DNA from: Citrus sinensis
Taxonomy: Eukaryota > Streptophyta > Magnoliopsida > Sapindales > Rutaceae
Assembly (NCBI RefSeq): GCF_022201045.2
Contig: NC_068564.1
Location: 33,199,001 to 33,263,000 of the forward strand
Reading direction: 5' to 3'
Length of the DNA stretch: 64,000 nucleotides
Shown: positions 50,173 through 62,310 of the stretch, piece after piece
How positions within the stretch are numbered: the first letter of the stretch is position 1
Layout: each line of letters opens with the position of its first letter
Made by a program: the position numbers and the translations under genes
The notes under the pieces: model-generated
Database searches by the model: none
Told to the model about the DNA's origin: nothing
Seen by the model: the letters and a program-made list of their open reading frames with translations, nothing else

Positions 50173-53100
50173 ATGGGGTCTTGTAAATTTTCCTTGTTTT
50201 GCTTCCTTTGCTCGGTCATCATCTTCTTTGTTGTTTCTGGAGAAGACAATGCTGATGATGATCAAATCATTAGAGACAGAGCTTCATTGGTTACATTCAT
50301 GTCGAGTATCATTTCGGCCCCGGAACATGCTCTTGAGAGCTGGAATTCAACAGATGTTCATGTGTGCAACTGGTCCGGGGTGAAGTGCAATAATTCTAGA
50401 AACAAAGTAGTGGAGTTAGACCTCAGTGCAAGGTCTATCTATGGCACTATTTCCCCTGCTCTTGCAAATCTTTCCTCTTTAATAGTTCTTGATTTGTCAA
50501 AAAACTTCTTCCAAGGCCACATCCCGGCTGAGCTTGGCAGCCTCATTCGTCTTAAGCAACTTAGCCTATCCTGGAACTCTCTCCAAGGGAAAATTCCATC
50601 CCAATTGGGGTCACTTCATCAACTAGAGTATCTTGATTTGGGAAACAACAAGCTTGTTGGAGAAATCCCTATACCAATTTTTTGCAGCAACTCTTCTACT
50701 TCCTTGCAATACATAGACCTCTCAAACAACTCTCTAACTGGCGAAATTCCTCTGAAGAATGAATGCGAGCTGAGAAACTTGAGGTTTCTTCTTCTTTGGT
50801 CTAATAGATTAGTAGGCCAAGTTCCTCAAGCCCTTGCAAACTCTTCGAAACTCGAATGGCTTGATTTGGAGTCCAACATGTTTAGTGGGGAGCCGCCTTC
50901 AGAGATTATAAGCAAAATGCCTCAGTTGCAATTCCTCTATTTGTCCTACAATGATTTTGTCAGCCACGATGGTAACACTAACCTTGAACCTTTTTTTGCT
51001 TCTTTAGCTAATTCCTCTAATTTTCAAGAATTAGAATTAGCAGGTAACAATCTTGGTGGAATGATACCTTCTATTATTGGTGATCTTTCTGCCAATCTTG
51101 TACAGATTCATCTCGATTGCAATCTTATCTATGGCAAAATCCCTCCTCACATTTCTAATCTTGTCAATCTCACCCTTTTGAATTTGTCTAGTAACCTCTT
51201 GAATGGAACAATCCCACATGAGTTGTGTCTAATGAGCAAGCTGGAGAGGGTTTACTTGTCAAATAATTCACTCTCTGGTGAAATTCCTTCAGCTTTTGGT
51301 GACATTCCTCATCTTGGTCTTTTGGATTTGTCCAAAAACAAGCTTTCAGGTTCCATACCGGATAGTTTTGCTAACCTTTCCCAGCTTAGAAGACTTTTGC
51401 TTTATGGAAACCACCTTTCGGGAACAATACCATCAAGTTTAGGAAAATGTGTCAATTTGGAAATCCTAGACCTCTCTCACAACAAAATTTCAGGGATCAT
51501 TCCTAGTGACGTTGCAGGACTGAGAAGCCTGAAATTGTACTTGAACTTGTCTAGCAATCATTTGGATGGTCCTTTGCCATTGGAGCTGAGCAAAATGGAC
51601 ATGGTGCTAGCAATTGATCTGTCTTTCAACAATCTTTCAGGCTCAATTCCTCCGCAGCTTGGAAGCTGCATTGCCCTGGAATCTCTCAATCTTTCTGGAA
51701 ATTCATTAGAAGGCCTTCTGCCGGTTTCTATAGGACAGTTGCCTTACCTCAAACAGTTTGATGTTTCATCAAACAGATTGTTTGGAGTAATCCCACCATC
51801 TTTTCAAGCATCACCGACTCTCAAGCAACTCAACTTCTCTTTCAACAAGTTCTCAGGGAACATATCAAAAAAGGGGGCCTTCTCATCGTTGACCATAGCC
51901 TCTTTCCAGGGGAATGATGGACTCTGTGGGGCAATAAAAGGCTTGCAAACATGCAAGAAGGAGCATACTCATCATCTGGTTATCTTATCAATCCTTCTCT
52001 CACTGTTTGCGATGTCGTTGCTGTTCATATTCGGAAACTTTTTAGTACTCAGATCAAAATTCGGGAAGGATTTGTCAGTATTGAATGGAGCTGATTTGGA
52101 AGATGAAGAAAAAGAAAAAGAAGAGGCCAAGAACCCCAGAGTTTCATACAAACAACTCATTGAAGCTACAGGAGGGTTCTGCCCTTCAAGCTTAATTGGT
52201 TCGGGAAGATTTGGCCATGTGTACAAGGGAGTCCTTCAAGACAACACAAGAATTGCCGTTAAAGTTTTGGACTTAACGACAACTGGAGAAATTACAGGAA
52301 GTTTCAAGAGAGAATGCCAAATTCTGAAAAGAATCAGGCACAGGAATTTGATCAGAATCATCACAATTTGCAGCAAGCCAGATTTTAAGGCTCTGGTTCT
52401 TCCACTCATGTCAAATGGAAGCTTAGAGAATCATTTGTACCCAAGCCATGGGCTGAGTCATGGGTTGGATTTGATTCAGCTTGTGAAAATTTGCTCTGAT
52501 GTTGCTGAGGGAGTGGCCTATTTGCACCATCATTCTCCTATTAAAGTTGTGCACTGTGATCTTAAACCAAGTAATATTCTGCTTGATGAAGACTTGACAG
52601 CTTTGGTAGCTGATTTTGGAATAGCAAAATTGGTTAAAGGCATTGATAAGAGTGTTAATTGTGCCAATGATTCAATGTCCTTTACCTCCACAGATGGCTT
52701 GCTATGTGGGTCTGTCGGTTACATTGCTCCTGGTACGTAGCTCTGATCCTTTTCCCTTCTTTATTACATTGTTGATCTTGATCATATTATAAGTTTAATG
52801 TTTCAGATTTTAAGTAATATATCATATAAGTTTAATATTTCAGGTCCTAAATAATTACCAAATTGTAAGTCTTTTCGTATTTACACATTATAAAAGAAAT
52901 TGATTTGATCTTTACACGTCAATTTTGAGTTTTTTTTTTTTTTTTTTTTGAGTATGCGTACATTTTATTAAAATATGAAATGTATTTATCTGAGAATTTT
53001 CATATAAAATGCAGAATATGGAATGGGTAAACGTGCATCGACTCATGGAGACGTTTACAGTTTCGGCGTCCTCTTACTAGAAATCGTGACTGGAAGGCGC

Positions 53101-53406
53101 CCAACGGACGTGCTATTTCACGACGGTTCAAGCTTGCATGAATGGGTGAAACGCCACTACCCGTACAGGCTAGACCCAATAGTTGAAAAAGCAATTGCTA
53201 AATATGCACCGCAGCACATGCCAATTTATTATAACAAGGTATGGAGCGATGTCGTCTTGGAGTTGATTGAACTCGGCCTTTTGTGTACTCAATACAATCC
53301 TTCAACTAGGCCAAGCATGCTTGATGTTGCCCACGAAATGGGCAGGCTCAAGCAGTATCTGTCTAGTCCTTCCTCTTTGATCGAAGAAGCTGCTCTCAAG
53401 GGTTAA
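50173..53406 (+). CDS. Non-RD LRR receptor-like Ser/Thr kinase, At2g24130-like (983 aa, 2 exons)
   Basis: Exons are 50173-52732 and 53015-53406. The join rebuilds GYIAPEYGMGKRAS across a phase-1 junction. The ATG at 50173 gives a 26-residue signal peptide (MGSCKFSLFCFLCSVIIFFV). An LRRNT cap (residues about 30-70, with WNSTDVHVCNWSGVKC) and about twenty leucine-rich repeats follow. A membrane helix lies near residues 600-624 (LVILSILLSLFAMSLLFIFG). The kinase domain has the Gly loop IGSGRFGHVYKG, Lys697 in IAVKVLD, HCDLKPSN with catalytic Asp796, DFG at about 814 and APE. Cys precedes the catalytic Asp, so it is a non-RD kinase, a class often tied to pattern-triggered immunity. The single intron inside the APE region is typical of this subfamily. 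Arabidopsis At2g24130 (about 980 aa) adjoins RPOTp (At2g24120), as here. Ligand unknown. The intron has a T20 run. Confidence 0.95.
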
Positions 53407-54057
53407 GGCAAATACCTTTTCTATTGAGATCATATTGCAATGAGCAAAAAATAAGTTCCCACGTTGAAATAGAATTTTGTTTATTCTTGATAATTAATAA
53501 TTGCATTGATTCATTGGAGTGGCGCTGATTTCATAAAAGTTTTTAAGCATAACATAACTGAAAATTAAAATCTTCTCCACCCATGTTAAGAGAAGTTCAA
53601 ATCCCAAATTTTTTTAATCAATCAAATAAATTTAATTAATTGAACCAATAATAATTAATTAGCACCAGTTCGAGTTACAAAGTTGCTTATTAATTAATTA
53701 TTTCATATCATTTTCATTAACGGCTTATTTGTAACTTAGCTAGATTATGGTAAACCTTGGATTAATTTACCTATAAGAATAGTTATCAAACATCAACCCA
53801 CTTTTTATTTAGTAGTTAATAATTTTTTAGTAGCTATAGTCTTAAATCATAATATCGTATTTAGTAGTTGCTTGAAATATTAAAGCAACTTTCATAGCTG
53901 AGATGAACACAATTTGATATGTTACATATTATAAAAGTGGATTATAATTAGGAAGAATGCATATTTTAGTTATGATAAATGTCATATTTACCACTTATAT
54001 TTGTATCATATTTTTAATTACAATTTACATGTTTCATCCCTCCCATTAAGAGATAAC

Positions 54058-54305
54058 GGGTGTGTTTGAGATTGAGATGCTATAATTTTTAAAGTGCAGC
54101 TGTTCTGAAAAAAAAAACTATAATTATAAAACAAAAGTTAGTACTATGTAGTAAATATAAATTTTAAATAATAATTTTGACAAAATTATTAAAAATATAA
54201 AAAAAATTTCATGATACAAGTGAAAAAACACATTAACATATCTCCCAAGCTACGGCAGCTAGTGTTTACTAAACATTTAGTCCAACCTCAATCTCAAACG
54301 CACCC
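54058..54305 (+). mobile_element. MITE copy B (same family as 29780-30058)
   Basis: Terminal inverted repeats are GGGTGTGTTTGAGATTGAGA at the left and, on the opposite strand, GGGTGCGTTTGAGATTGAGG at the right, 18 of 20 identical. The element is 248 bp with an AT-rich, non-coding core. The flanks carry AAC on both sides, a possible 3-bp target duplication. The superfamily is uncertain; a Harbinger-type origin is possible though the target is not TWA. Confidence 0.8.
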
Positions 54306-56894
54306 AACATATAAAATTAACATTTTTTTATTTACTATTCTATCCCTCTTTAGATGATTTTAAATAAGTAATATTTATACCTAAAATAAATAGATCCCAG
54401 TATTAATTAAATTAAGATAAGCAATATTTATTAGAGGAGAAGATGAAAATGATTAGTTCTATGCAATTACCGAAACAACACTTACAATTTTTATTTTTTG
54501 TTAGTCTCAATGATTTGTATTAAATTTAATTTAAAATTTAAAATATCACATCTTAAATGATTGTTTTGCCATTATTTTCACAATTAATTATGTTATCTTT
54601 TGAGAGGAATGAAACAAGTAAAAAAAAAAATTCAATAATATGACATCCACTGAGAATAAACACAGGCATTCTCTTTTATAATTATCTATTAACAATCAAA
54701 AGTTGCATATCTTTAATATTATTTATTACAACCAATTAATCAACAAAGATAGCCTTTGTTTTTGTGCAATATTTAATGGTTTAATGGGATATGCGTAATC
54801 AAGTTTGTGTGCTAGCTGTGATTCATTCTTAATTTCGTCCAATCTTGTTCAGTTTTAGGGATTGATCTAATGCTTTTTTGGCTTTAAAAAATTATGTCAA
54901 ATATATGTGGTAAGCCTAGAAAAGGGTGATTTCTGAATGAAATTGCTCAAAAAGGGTGTCTTTTGGCCTACCATACATTGAAAGAGAATTTGCTAGTGCC
55001 ATGTAGGGGTATTATACACCTACTCCCGCTCCAAATTTAACAATAAAATGGACTTAAGAGCATCACCTCTAGTTAATCTCATAATTGAGGAGAAAGAATC
55101 AGCTAGATGCACTTGTTGCATTAGGTAAAATTGTCATAGGCAACTAAAGGATAGGCAGTGGACATAAACAAATTATAAACAATTTCATCCACTTAGATAT
55201 GCTTGTGAAAAAAATCAAATCCATACTTTGAATTTTAAAAATTATTAAAACAGCTAAATATTTTTAGTCAAAAATCTTTTTTTTTTAAAAGGGGGAATAA
55301 TGCCCTTAAGGTTAGAAGAAGTTTTGTATAGACGTATGGACGACACTCAATCTCATAAGTTAATAACTAAAACAGATGGTTGAATCACTTAATTTTGAAT
55401 TGGGTTTGGCACTAAACAATGTTAATAAAATCGATTAATCTAAAAATTTGAACCATATATCAAGTAAACTTTTAAAATTAATATTCAGTAGTAAAGCTAA
55501 TGTGTGTCGATTTGTGTATACATACAATTGTTTTTTTTATTTTTAAATGACGGATTGAATTAACTACTGGTAAGTGGTAACAATTAACTAGCAGCAGAAC
55601 AACAAAAAAAATGAAAAACTACATCATATTCATTACAGAATATATGCACCTCATAATATATATAATTTAGGCAATCTCAGAGAAATTACTTTATTGATGG
55701 TGCTTTAAAATTTATGTTGTCATCTCAAGTCATCTACTTAACTACCTGAAACACACTTGCAGAATATATCTATATAGTCTTGAGGTCTTTTTCGATCACC
55801 ATAACCTACCAATATCACAATCACGCTCGGTCTTCTTACTTTTCATTTGTTAATTATATAATTAACATAATCTAAAAAATTAATCACAAATGGCACTAGC
55901 AACTTCTCCAGCATGATCTTTACAAATCTTGGATTTTTTTTAATTAATCAGGATTTTTTATGACAGTCATCTTCTCATTGGGAAGATTTACTTATGGACA
56001 ACAAATTAGATCTAGAAACTTAAAGCCTTCAACAAAACTTTGTAATCAATACATTAAAGTTTCTTTAAGTATGAAGAACTCTTGGTAATGAAAGTATCTC
56101 ACACGAATTGATGAAAATAATGTTATTTACCATGTAATTAAGAAAATGCAGTAGCACAGTTTTCAGTGTTCATAAGAACTAGTCAGATATATTACATAAA
56201 ATAGTGAACTGCACCATGCGAAATCTCATAATCTATGAGAATCAATTTCCGTTTAAAAACTAAGGAATGAGTTTCTCATCCTCTGATCATGTAATCCACC
56301 TCAGAATTACTTCCGAATAATCTTTTTATGTTTGTGTTGTTTAATAATTTTTCTGTCTGGCAAGATCCCAACGATCTACACAGCTTCACGTGGATTAATT
56401 TAAATAAAGTCGGCAGTTGGCCTGCATTATATTATATTCTCAGAAATCAAATACTAGTAGATCATTCATGTACGTTTGTCCTTAGTCATCAGAATTGGCT
56501 GTGTAGCTTTCATTTGTGTCACTTATTCATGCTGATTCTAGTATGCACATCATATCATGGCTATTAAAATTAAGGTTATGTTTCCTTCAACGGAAGATAT
56601 TAACATAATTTGCATGCCATGACAATTAATTAAGTTGGCATTTGCTTTTTTTTTTTAATCTAAAATTTAAATAAATTTAAATTTGCTTGAAGTCTAAATA
56701 TGTCTGAATATAAATTTCCAAAGGACATGTTTCTTTTTCCTTTTTTAATGATTGAATTAATATAAGTGTTAAAAAAATTGAATTATTATATATTTTGATA
56801 AGTTAAAGATGGTAAGTAAATTAAAGTCATTTTATTACTAATTATAACATTTCAATGTTGCAGCTAAAAAAAAATGCAATGTTAATTATATTGT

Positions 56895-56914
56895 TTGTGT
56901 GTGTGTGTGTGTGT
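56895..56914. repeat. TG microsatellite
   Basis: About ten TG units in an AT-rich intergenic stretch. Confidence 0.9.
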
Positions 56915-57629
56915 ATTGCTTAATCGCACAAGTTAATATAGAATCAATTAACAATTTCAAGTAAGATAGCATTTTACAAGTATTATTAATTGTAAAAAGT
57001 TAAAATATTCAAAGGAATAAAAAGAACAGCTACATCCTAACGTATTAATTTTCATAAAATGTTTGATTCAAAATAGTAGCTATACTGCTATAAACAAAAG
57101 AGCCCGAGATAAGTACAAAGTGGAGTCCAAAAATGTAGATTTTATAAAATCAATTGATTCAATTATTAAATCTACACAAGACGGCAGTTGGAGAGAGTAA
57201 AATAGAAATTAGTTTTATTGGATTGGAATTAAACCTATTAAATAGAGGTGTATTTTTAAAATTTATAGTTGATTTCTAACTATTAGACTTTTTTCAACTT
57301 GGATAAAAGTCAAGTTATTTTTTATTAAGTGGTATATGTCTAAAATTCAGATGTAAAAATATAGATTCTTCCAAAAGTTAAGTTTATTTGTTAAATGTCA
57401 AGTCTAAAAATGTTTCAGACATTTTTAAGTTTTACTTCTTTGTTTATATGACAAATATGGAATATCAATTAAAGTGAAGATGTCACTAAAATATATATAA
57501 AAAAAAATGACTGATAATTTTTTTTTTTTTTTGATGCACTTGCCTATCACCAGAAGATCAATAACAAGTGTTTCAAATTTTTATTTGTTTTCTTGTAATT
57601 TCTTTAATTAAAAAAAGAAAAAGAAATGT

Positions 57630-57880
57630 GCTTATATGTCGAAGGGGTGATACCCGAAGATGGCGAAGAGTTGCTCGTTTATCTCTTAAGTAATAGTGAA
57701 TAACGAGCGATCTACTTGATCGGGTAAGCTGTAGAGATCGACCGCTCCAGTAGTTGGGGCGCGGGCACCACTACTATCCTTTGTTTTCTTGTTATGCATC
57801 CGATTCTATAAATCCTTAATTTTTTCCCTGACAGAGAAAGAAAAACGTCACTTCGCTCGCTCGCCTTGGGGGACCTAATT
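57630..57880. other. Possible organelle-derived insertion (NUMT candidate)
   Basis: This patch is much less AT-rich than its surroundings. It contains text such as GATGGCGAAGAGTTGCTCG, GATCGACCGCTCCAGTAG and CTTCGCTCGCTCGCCTTGGG, which has the look of plant mitochondrial intergenic DNA. No coding frame of known family is present. I cannot compare it with an organelle genome here, so origin is a guess. Confidence 0.3.
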
Positions 57881-57964
57881 AGGAATAAAGTTTTGACAAG
57901 AAGAGGTTTGAGATTAATTATTAATTATTATTTTTTAGTATAAAATTATTTATTATTATAGGCA

Positions 57965-58085
57965 AGCATTTAGTTGCTTACTCCAGCTACGTGAATTAAG
58001 GAAAACTGGAGAATTAGTGGACAATAGATGGGGTTGCAATAGATTTTATTTTTTCATATTGCTGGGTTTTCAATTGGCAATTTGA
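57965..58085 (+). repeat. Duplicated module 1, copy a (partner 62138-62258)
   Basis: Both copies contain ACG or ACGC then GAATTAAG, an AAACTGGAG block, a TTG.TGGGT block and the identical TTCAATTGGCAATTT, followed by AGCCCGAGTTA or GGCCCAAGTTA. The similarity runs in the same direction over about 120 bp with indels. It suggests that flanking DNA of a local gene was duplicated. Confidence 0.6.
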
Positions 58086-58249
58086 AAAAGCCCGAGTTAC
58101 AAATCACTGTAACGAAATCTGAAAAAGAAAAAAAAATACATGAAAGTGAAACTAACCCTTTTAAACTCTTAAATATCATTTAGGGTTTCTTTATTTTCCC
58201 GAGAAGCAGGGTGGTAGCGGTGGCGTTGGTTGGAACTTATGCAATTCTG

Positions 58250-58660
58250 AATTCGATATATAGGACCACCTACCTTTTGTAAATGTAAAGAGAATGTTGG
58301 ATAAGTTGAAGGGGAGTGAAGGAGCTCAGTTGGAAGGATGTAGCTGCTTATGATTTTGCTACGCTGAGGTGGTTCTGAGCTTGTGATTTTGCCTATCTAG
58401 GCTCTCGTTTATATGCAATTTAAATAGAGGATTATCTCCGGTGTTAGTGTATCAATTCCTTGTTTGCTTGCGGTAAATTAGTTAACAATATTTGGATTAC
58501 ATAGAGATATTTTTCATGGCTGACCTGATTTGTTAAAGATCTAAGCCAACTGCATTCAATCTATATGCATGAATCATATTTATTTGGTGGTAAAAGATAA
58601 CAATTGAAATATTAGGTGGTAAAAAGTAATTTTCAGAAAACTAAGATATTTATAATTTTT
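58250..58660 (+). repeat. Duplicated module 2, copy a (partner 59085-59490)
   Basis: Shared blocks in the same order with copy b are ACCTTTTG.AAATG, GGATGAGTTG-like text, GAAGGAGCT.AGTT, TGATTTTGCTA, GAGCTT.TGATTTTGC, the identical ATCTCCGGTGTTAGT, AAATTAGTTAACAATATTT and TCTATATGCATGAA. About 400 bp are similar, repeated about 840 bp downstream. No coding frame is evident. Confidence 0.8.
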
Positions 58661-59084
58661 TGTGTTATTCAAATTTTATGTCGGTTTTAATTTTAATTTT
58701 TTTCGATACATGCATTGAAAGGTTAGACCCACTAAAAAATTATTACTAGATACATGTTTTATTAGTGTCATTTTAGAATGATAATGATTAGTATATTTAT
58801 TAATAATTTTTGAATTGTCTCGATCTACATAGTGTGGGAATGCATGATTTTCTACAGTGGCTAGTAGATGAAGCTTTGCTCCACGTAATAAAGAATTTTT
58901 CTGCAGCTGCTCCTCACGTTCTATGAGTACATACTAGATGAATGGGCGTCGTGTGTTATTTTGAAATAATACATAAAACATTCATATATCTATGTTGTGT
59001 ACGTACTTGGAAGAACTATGGGGAGATGCTGCCGAAATTTCCATAAATGTGAAAAAAAAAAAATCAGCTACTTGAGACTAAGGA

Positions 59085-59490
59085 ATTTATACATTCTTGA
59101 ATGGCATATATAATATCACGTACCTTTTGCCAATGCGAGAGAACTTTGGATGAGTTGAGGAGCGAAGGAGCTGAGTTAGATGAATGTAGTTGGTTGTGAT
59201 TTTGCTAAGTTGGATTTGAGCTTATGATTTTGCTTATCTGGTCTTGTCTGTATGCAATATAAATGGAGAACCATCTCCGGTGTTAGTTTATCGCTCCATT
59301 TTGCTTGTTTACAAGCAGTAAATTAGTTAACAATATTTATAGGCCTAAAGATTTGTTCATAATTTGTTGAAGATTTAAGTCAACTGCATTTGGTCTATAT
59401 GCATGAAAGTTATTTATTTAGAGATACATTATAACAAATGAACAATAAATAATAAAAAGTAGTTGTCAGAAAACCTAGATCGTAAAATGA
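59085..59490 (+). repeat. Duplicated module 2, copy b, just upstream of the F-box pseudogene
   Basis: This is the downstream partner of 58250-58660 in direct orientation. It ends about 350 bp before the F-box start codon, so it may represent the promoter or leader of an F-box gene that was duplicated. It keeps the ATCTCCGGTGTTAGT and AAATTAGTTAACAATATTT blocks. Confidence 0.8.
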
Positions 59491-59840
59491 TATATCAAGA
59501 AACATCTTGTATATATTTAATAATATCCCTAATGATAAACACTTATAATGGTTGTTATAAGCATATTTAAGCGGTGAAGAGCAATATTAGCAGCTTTTGT
59601 ATTTTCTTCTTCCCTTTTGTTCTTTGTTTATCATAATTATTTCTCTACTTGTTTCTGTTTATTTCTTTTTCTTTGGTTTTCATTTGCTTCTATGTTTTAG
59701 GGTTCTTGTTTATGTTTTTTATGTGTTTAGTTATTTACCTTCCTCCTAATGAAAAAAGCATGAATTATTAATTGCATTAGTAATGGAAACGTATGTAAAT
59801 TGCAGATTTGAACATAATTATAAATGACAAGACTGATGAC

Positions 59841-61435
59841 ATGGATCGAATCTCGGACTTGCCCGCTTTTATAATCCACCACATTATATTATACCTCGAC
59901 CCAAAAGGAGATGGCAAAAACTAGTGTTTTGTCCAAGAGATGGAAGCATTTGAGAGACTCATTCCTCACCTTGGATTTTGATCAAACTTATTTTGTAGGA
60001 AGAGATCTACAAACTCGTAATGGAATTTATAACCGTACTTTGGATTTTGTATGCTTTGTTCATGGAACTATGCTTAAGTACTGTAAGCTTATGTTTCATA
60101 TGCAGAAATTTAGGATATTCGCAAGCCTTGCTGGTCTAAGAGGTCGAAACTAAAATGTTTTTGGATCTCTAAACCTCTCAAACTCAAGGTTTTGTACATT
60201 TATCTATCCAGAGAAGATGAAGAAGGTCCTAAAAGTATTAAAATTGCTGTTCCAAGTCTTCAAGAATTTAGCCTAGAGCTTCAGAATCGGAGAATGGGTT
60301 CATGTGTGATTGACATCGCTGGTGTCCACATTTGACTATGTGAAGCCAGTTAGTTATAATCTCTTATGAGGTTGCTGAGATGGTTAGCTGACTTGGCATT
60401 TGGGGGGCTCGAGTGATTAAGCAGTTAAAAGTTAACAGCTTATTTCTATTACGGGGGTGCACATGTAAAATGAAACAATACGCCGATTTGTGAGGCATAT
60501 GAGAGTATGATTAGAATGTTCAAGAGCGACAGATAGAAAACTCTAAGTTCAGAGGTTTAATCTGTATCACTTGAGCTTCTATTTTTAATCATCATTAATC
60601 AATAAAGCTTTAGCCCTTGCTGGGGATTCAGCCGTGGCTGTAGGTTCATTTGGAACCGAACAACGTAATTTTTGAGTGTTCCATTCTTTGGATTCTTCTG
60701 ATTCTTTCTTTGGTGGTGGTGTTGACATTTTTAAGTGTTGTCAAAAGGTGACATTGTTAAGGACCAAGAGTTTCATGCATTTATTTCAAAGTTTCCCTTG
60801 CTTGAGGAACTGTACATTGCGTCCTGTCTTGGCCTTGAAAAGGTTATGATTTCAAGAAATCGACTTAAGAGGTTATGGATTGTTGAATGTGCCAATTTGA
60901 AGGCAATTGACATTGATAGTCCAAATTCACTTTCTTTTACTTAGGAGCATAATCCAGTTCCTTATGTCTTCGATAAATGCTCCATGTCCACGGAGAGTTG
61001 TTTTCGTTTATGGAGATGTTGATGCTCTTTGGTTACCCTAACATAAAGCAATTCCTTAGACCATCCAACAACAGTTGTAAATTAACCATAAATGATCTCT
61101 CCTACAGAATCCATACAAATTTTACTCACGTTTCACTTGTTTCTGTAGAAACAAGGGGGAGACAGCCAGAAAACATTCATTTCGGTTTACTATTTTCTAC
61201 TGAGTCCTACTGGTTTACTGCCGAGTATGCAATGCATATGCTTTCTTTTGACTGAATCGTTGACATTTTCTTGAAATTGCAGCGGATTGATCAAGAACCA
61301 GGATATGAACAACTGTTTGGAGGGCAGTGTTGTCAAGTTTACATTTTCAACAACTGTTACTCTCAATACTGTTATGGCAATCTTCATTTTGAAGTTTCCT
61401 TATGAATGATGACACCAGTTCCTGGTATAGGGTGA
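59841..61435 (+). pseudogene. F-box/LRR (FBD-type) gene, broken by frameshifts and insertion
   Basis: ATG at 59841 opens an F-box, MDRISDLPAFIIHHIILYLD, then an extra A in the run near 59903-59906 shifts frame. The next frame continues with AKTSVLSKRWKHLRDSFLTL, the standard second half of a plant F-box, up to about 60110. Later pieces in changing frames give LKLKVLYIYLSREDEEGPKS and VPSLQEFSLEL (to about 60330), then after some 400 bp of unrelated sequence LLEELYIASCLGLEKV-like LRR text (60735-60944) and a C-terminal-like piece at 60977-61255. An intact member would bind SKP1 and target proteins for ubiquitination. At least two frameshifts and an internal stop make this copy a pseudogene. 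Confidence 0.85.
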
Positions 61436-61657
61436 AAAGTGTTACTTTATATGGGCTTGTAGGCAGTGACCACGTAACACCATTCAAATCCGGTTAGTTA
61501 AGTTGCCATCTACTGCCCATTCTTTTCATTATTTATTATTAAAAAAAAATTCAAGATCGTTTTATCGGGCAATCTTAAAAATACTTGTCAATTTCACCAC
61601 AAATGGCTTGCAAGTAGTAGTACTAGGAAACAACATAACATATTCCAATTTGCTTCT

Positions 61658-62025
61658 TGTTGAATTGTGTCCCACATTGGCTAATAAAGGGGAGATGCTT
61701 GGGTTTATAAGGTGATAGGTCACTCCACCTAAAAAGCTAATTTTTTGGGTTGGATACCTAGAAATCTTATGTTTAAGTTCCCCCAACAAGTGGTATCAGA
61801 GCTAGACCCTAGTAGTCGGAATGTGGTGGTGGAACAACTCACGTGTGTCGGATGAAAGAACCGGAGTCTGGCGGTGGTTTCGTCCGAGGGGGGGATTGTT
61901 GAATTGTGTCCCACATTGGCTAGTAAATGGGAGATGCTTGGGTTTATAAGGTGGTAGGTCACTCCACCTAAAAGACTAGTCTTTTGGGTTAGATACTTAG
62001 AAATCTTATGTTAAGTCCCCCAACA
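61658..62025 (+). mobile_element. TRIM: miniature LTR retrotransposon with 5-bp target duplication
   Basis: Two direct LTRs, 61658-61788 and 61897-62025 (131 and 129 bp), each begin TGTTGAATTGTGTCCCACAT and end CCCCCAACA. Right after the first LTR is TGGTATCAGAGC, the primer-binding site for initiator Met tRNA. A purine-rich tract (GAGGGGGGGA) stands directly before the second LTR. The target CTTCT is repeated exactly at 61653-61657 and 62026-62030. The internal part is only 108 bp and has no coding capacity. The LTRs differ at a modest number of positions, so insertion is not brand new. Confidence 0.95.
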
Positions 62026-62137
62026 CTTCTGATAACATCCAAGTGGATTGCAATAATCTAATTATAGAAAATGTGAACATAGGCACTTCATTGACTTCTT
62101 ATTACAACCTATTTTGATTTTTGAGTTGCTCTCTCTC

Positions 62138-62258
62138 CGACCACGCGAATTAAGAAGTAAAACTGGAGGGCAAGAGGGGGGTCTTTTGGGAACAGGCTTT
62201 GGTTTTCGTATTGTTGGGTCTTCAATTGGCAATTTAGAAGGGCCCAAGTTATTATGTG
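62138..62258 (+). repeat. Duplicated module 1, copy b (partner 57965-58085)
   Basis: This holds the TTCAATTGGCAATTT block and its flanks in the same order as at 57965-58085. It lies between the TRIM and the hAT element, so the F-box pseudogene is bracketed by the two copies. Confidence 0.6.
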
Positions 62259-62310
62259 GGCTTGATTGTCAGGACAGCGGCTTTCTCTTTCTCACACTGC
62301 TGTTTGTGTT

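Larger units (their letters stand above)
53407..57620. other. AT-rich intergenic region with one MITE and microsatellites
   Basis: Over 4 kb downstream of the kinase I recognise no gene. It contains MITE copy B (54058-54305) and a TG microsatellite at 56895-56914. Remaining open frames are short and without family similarity. Confidence 0.5.
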
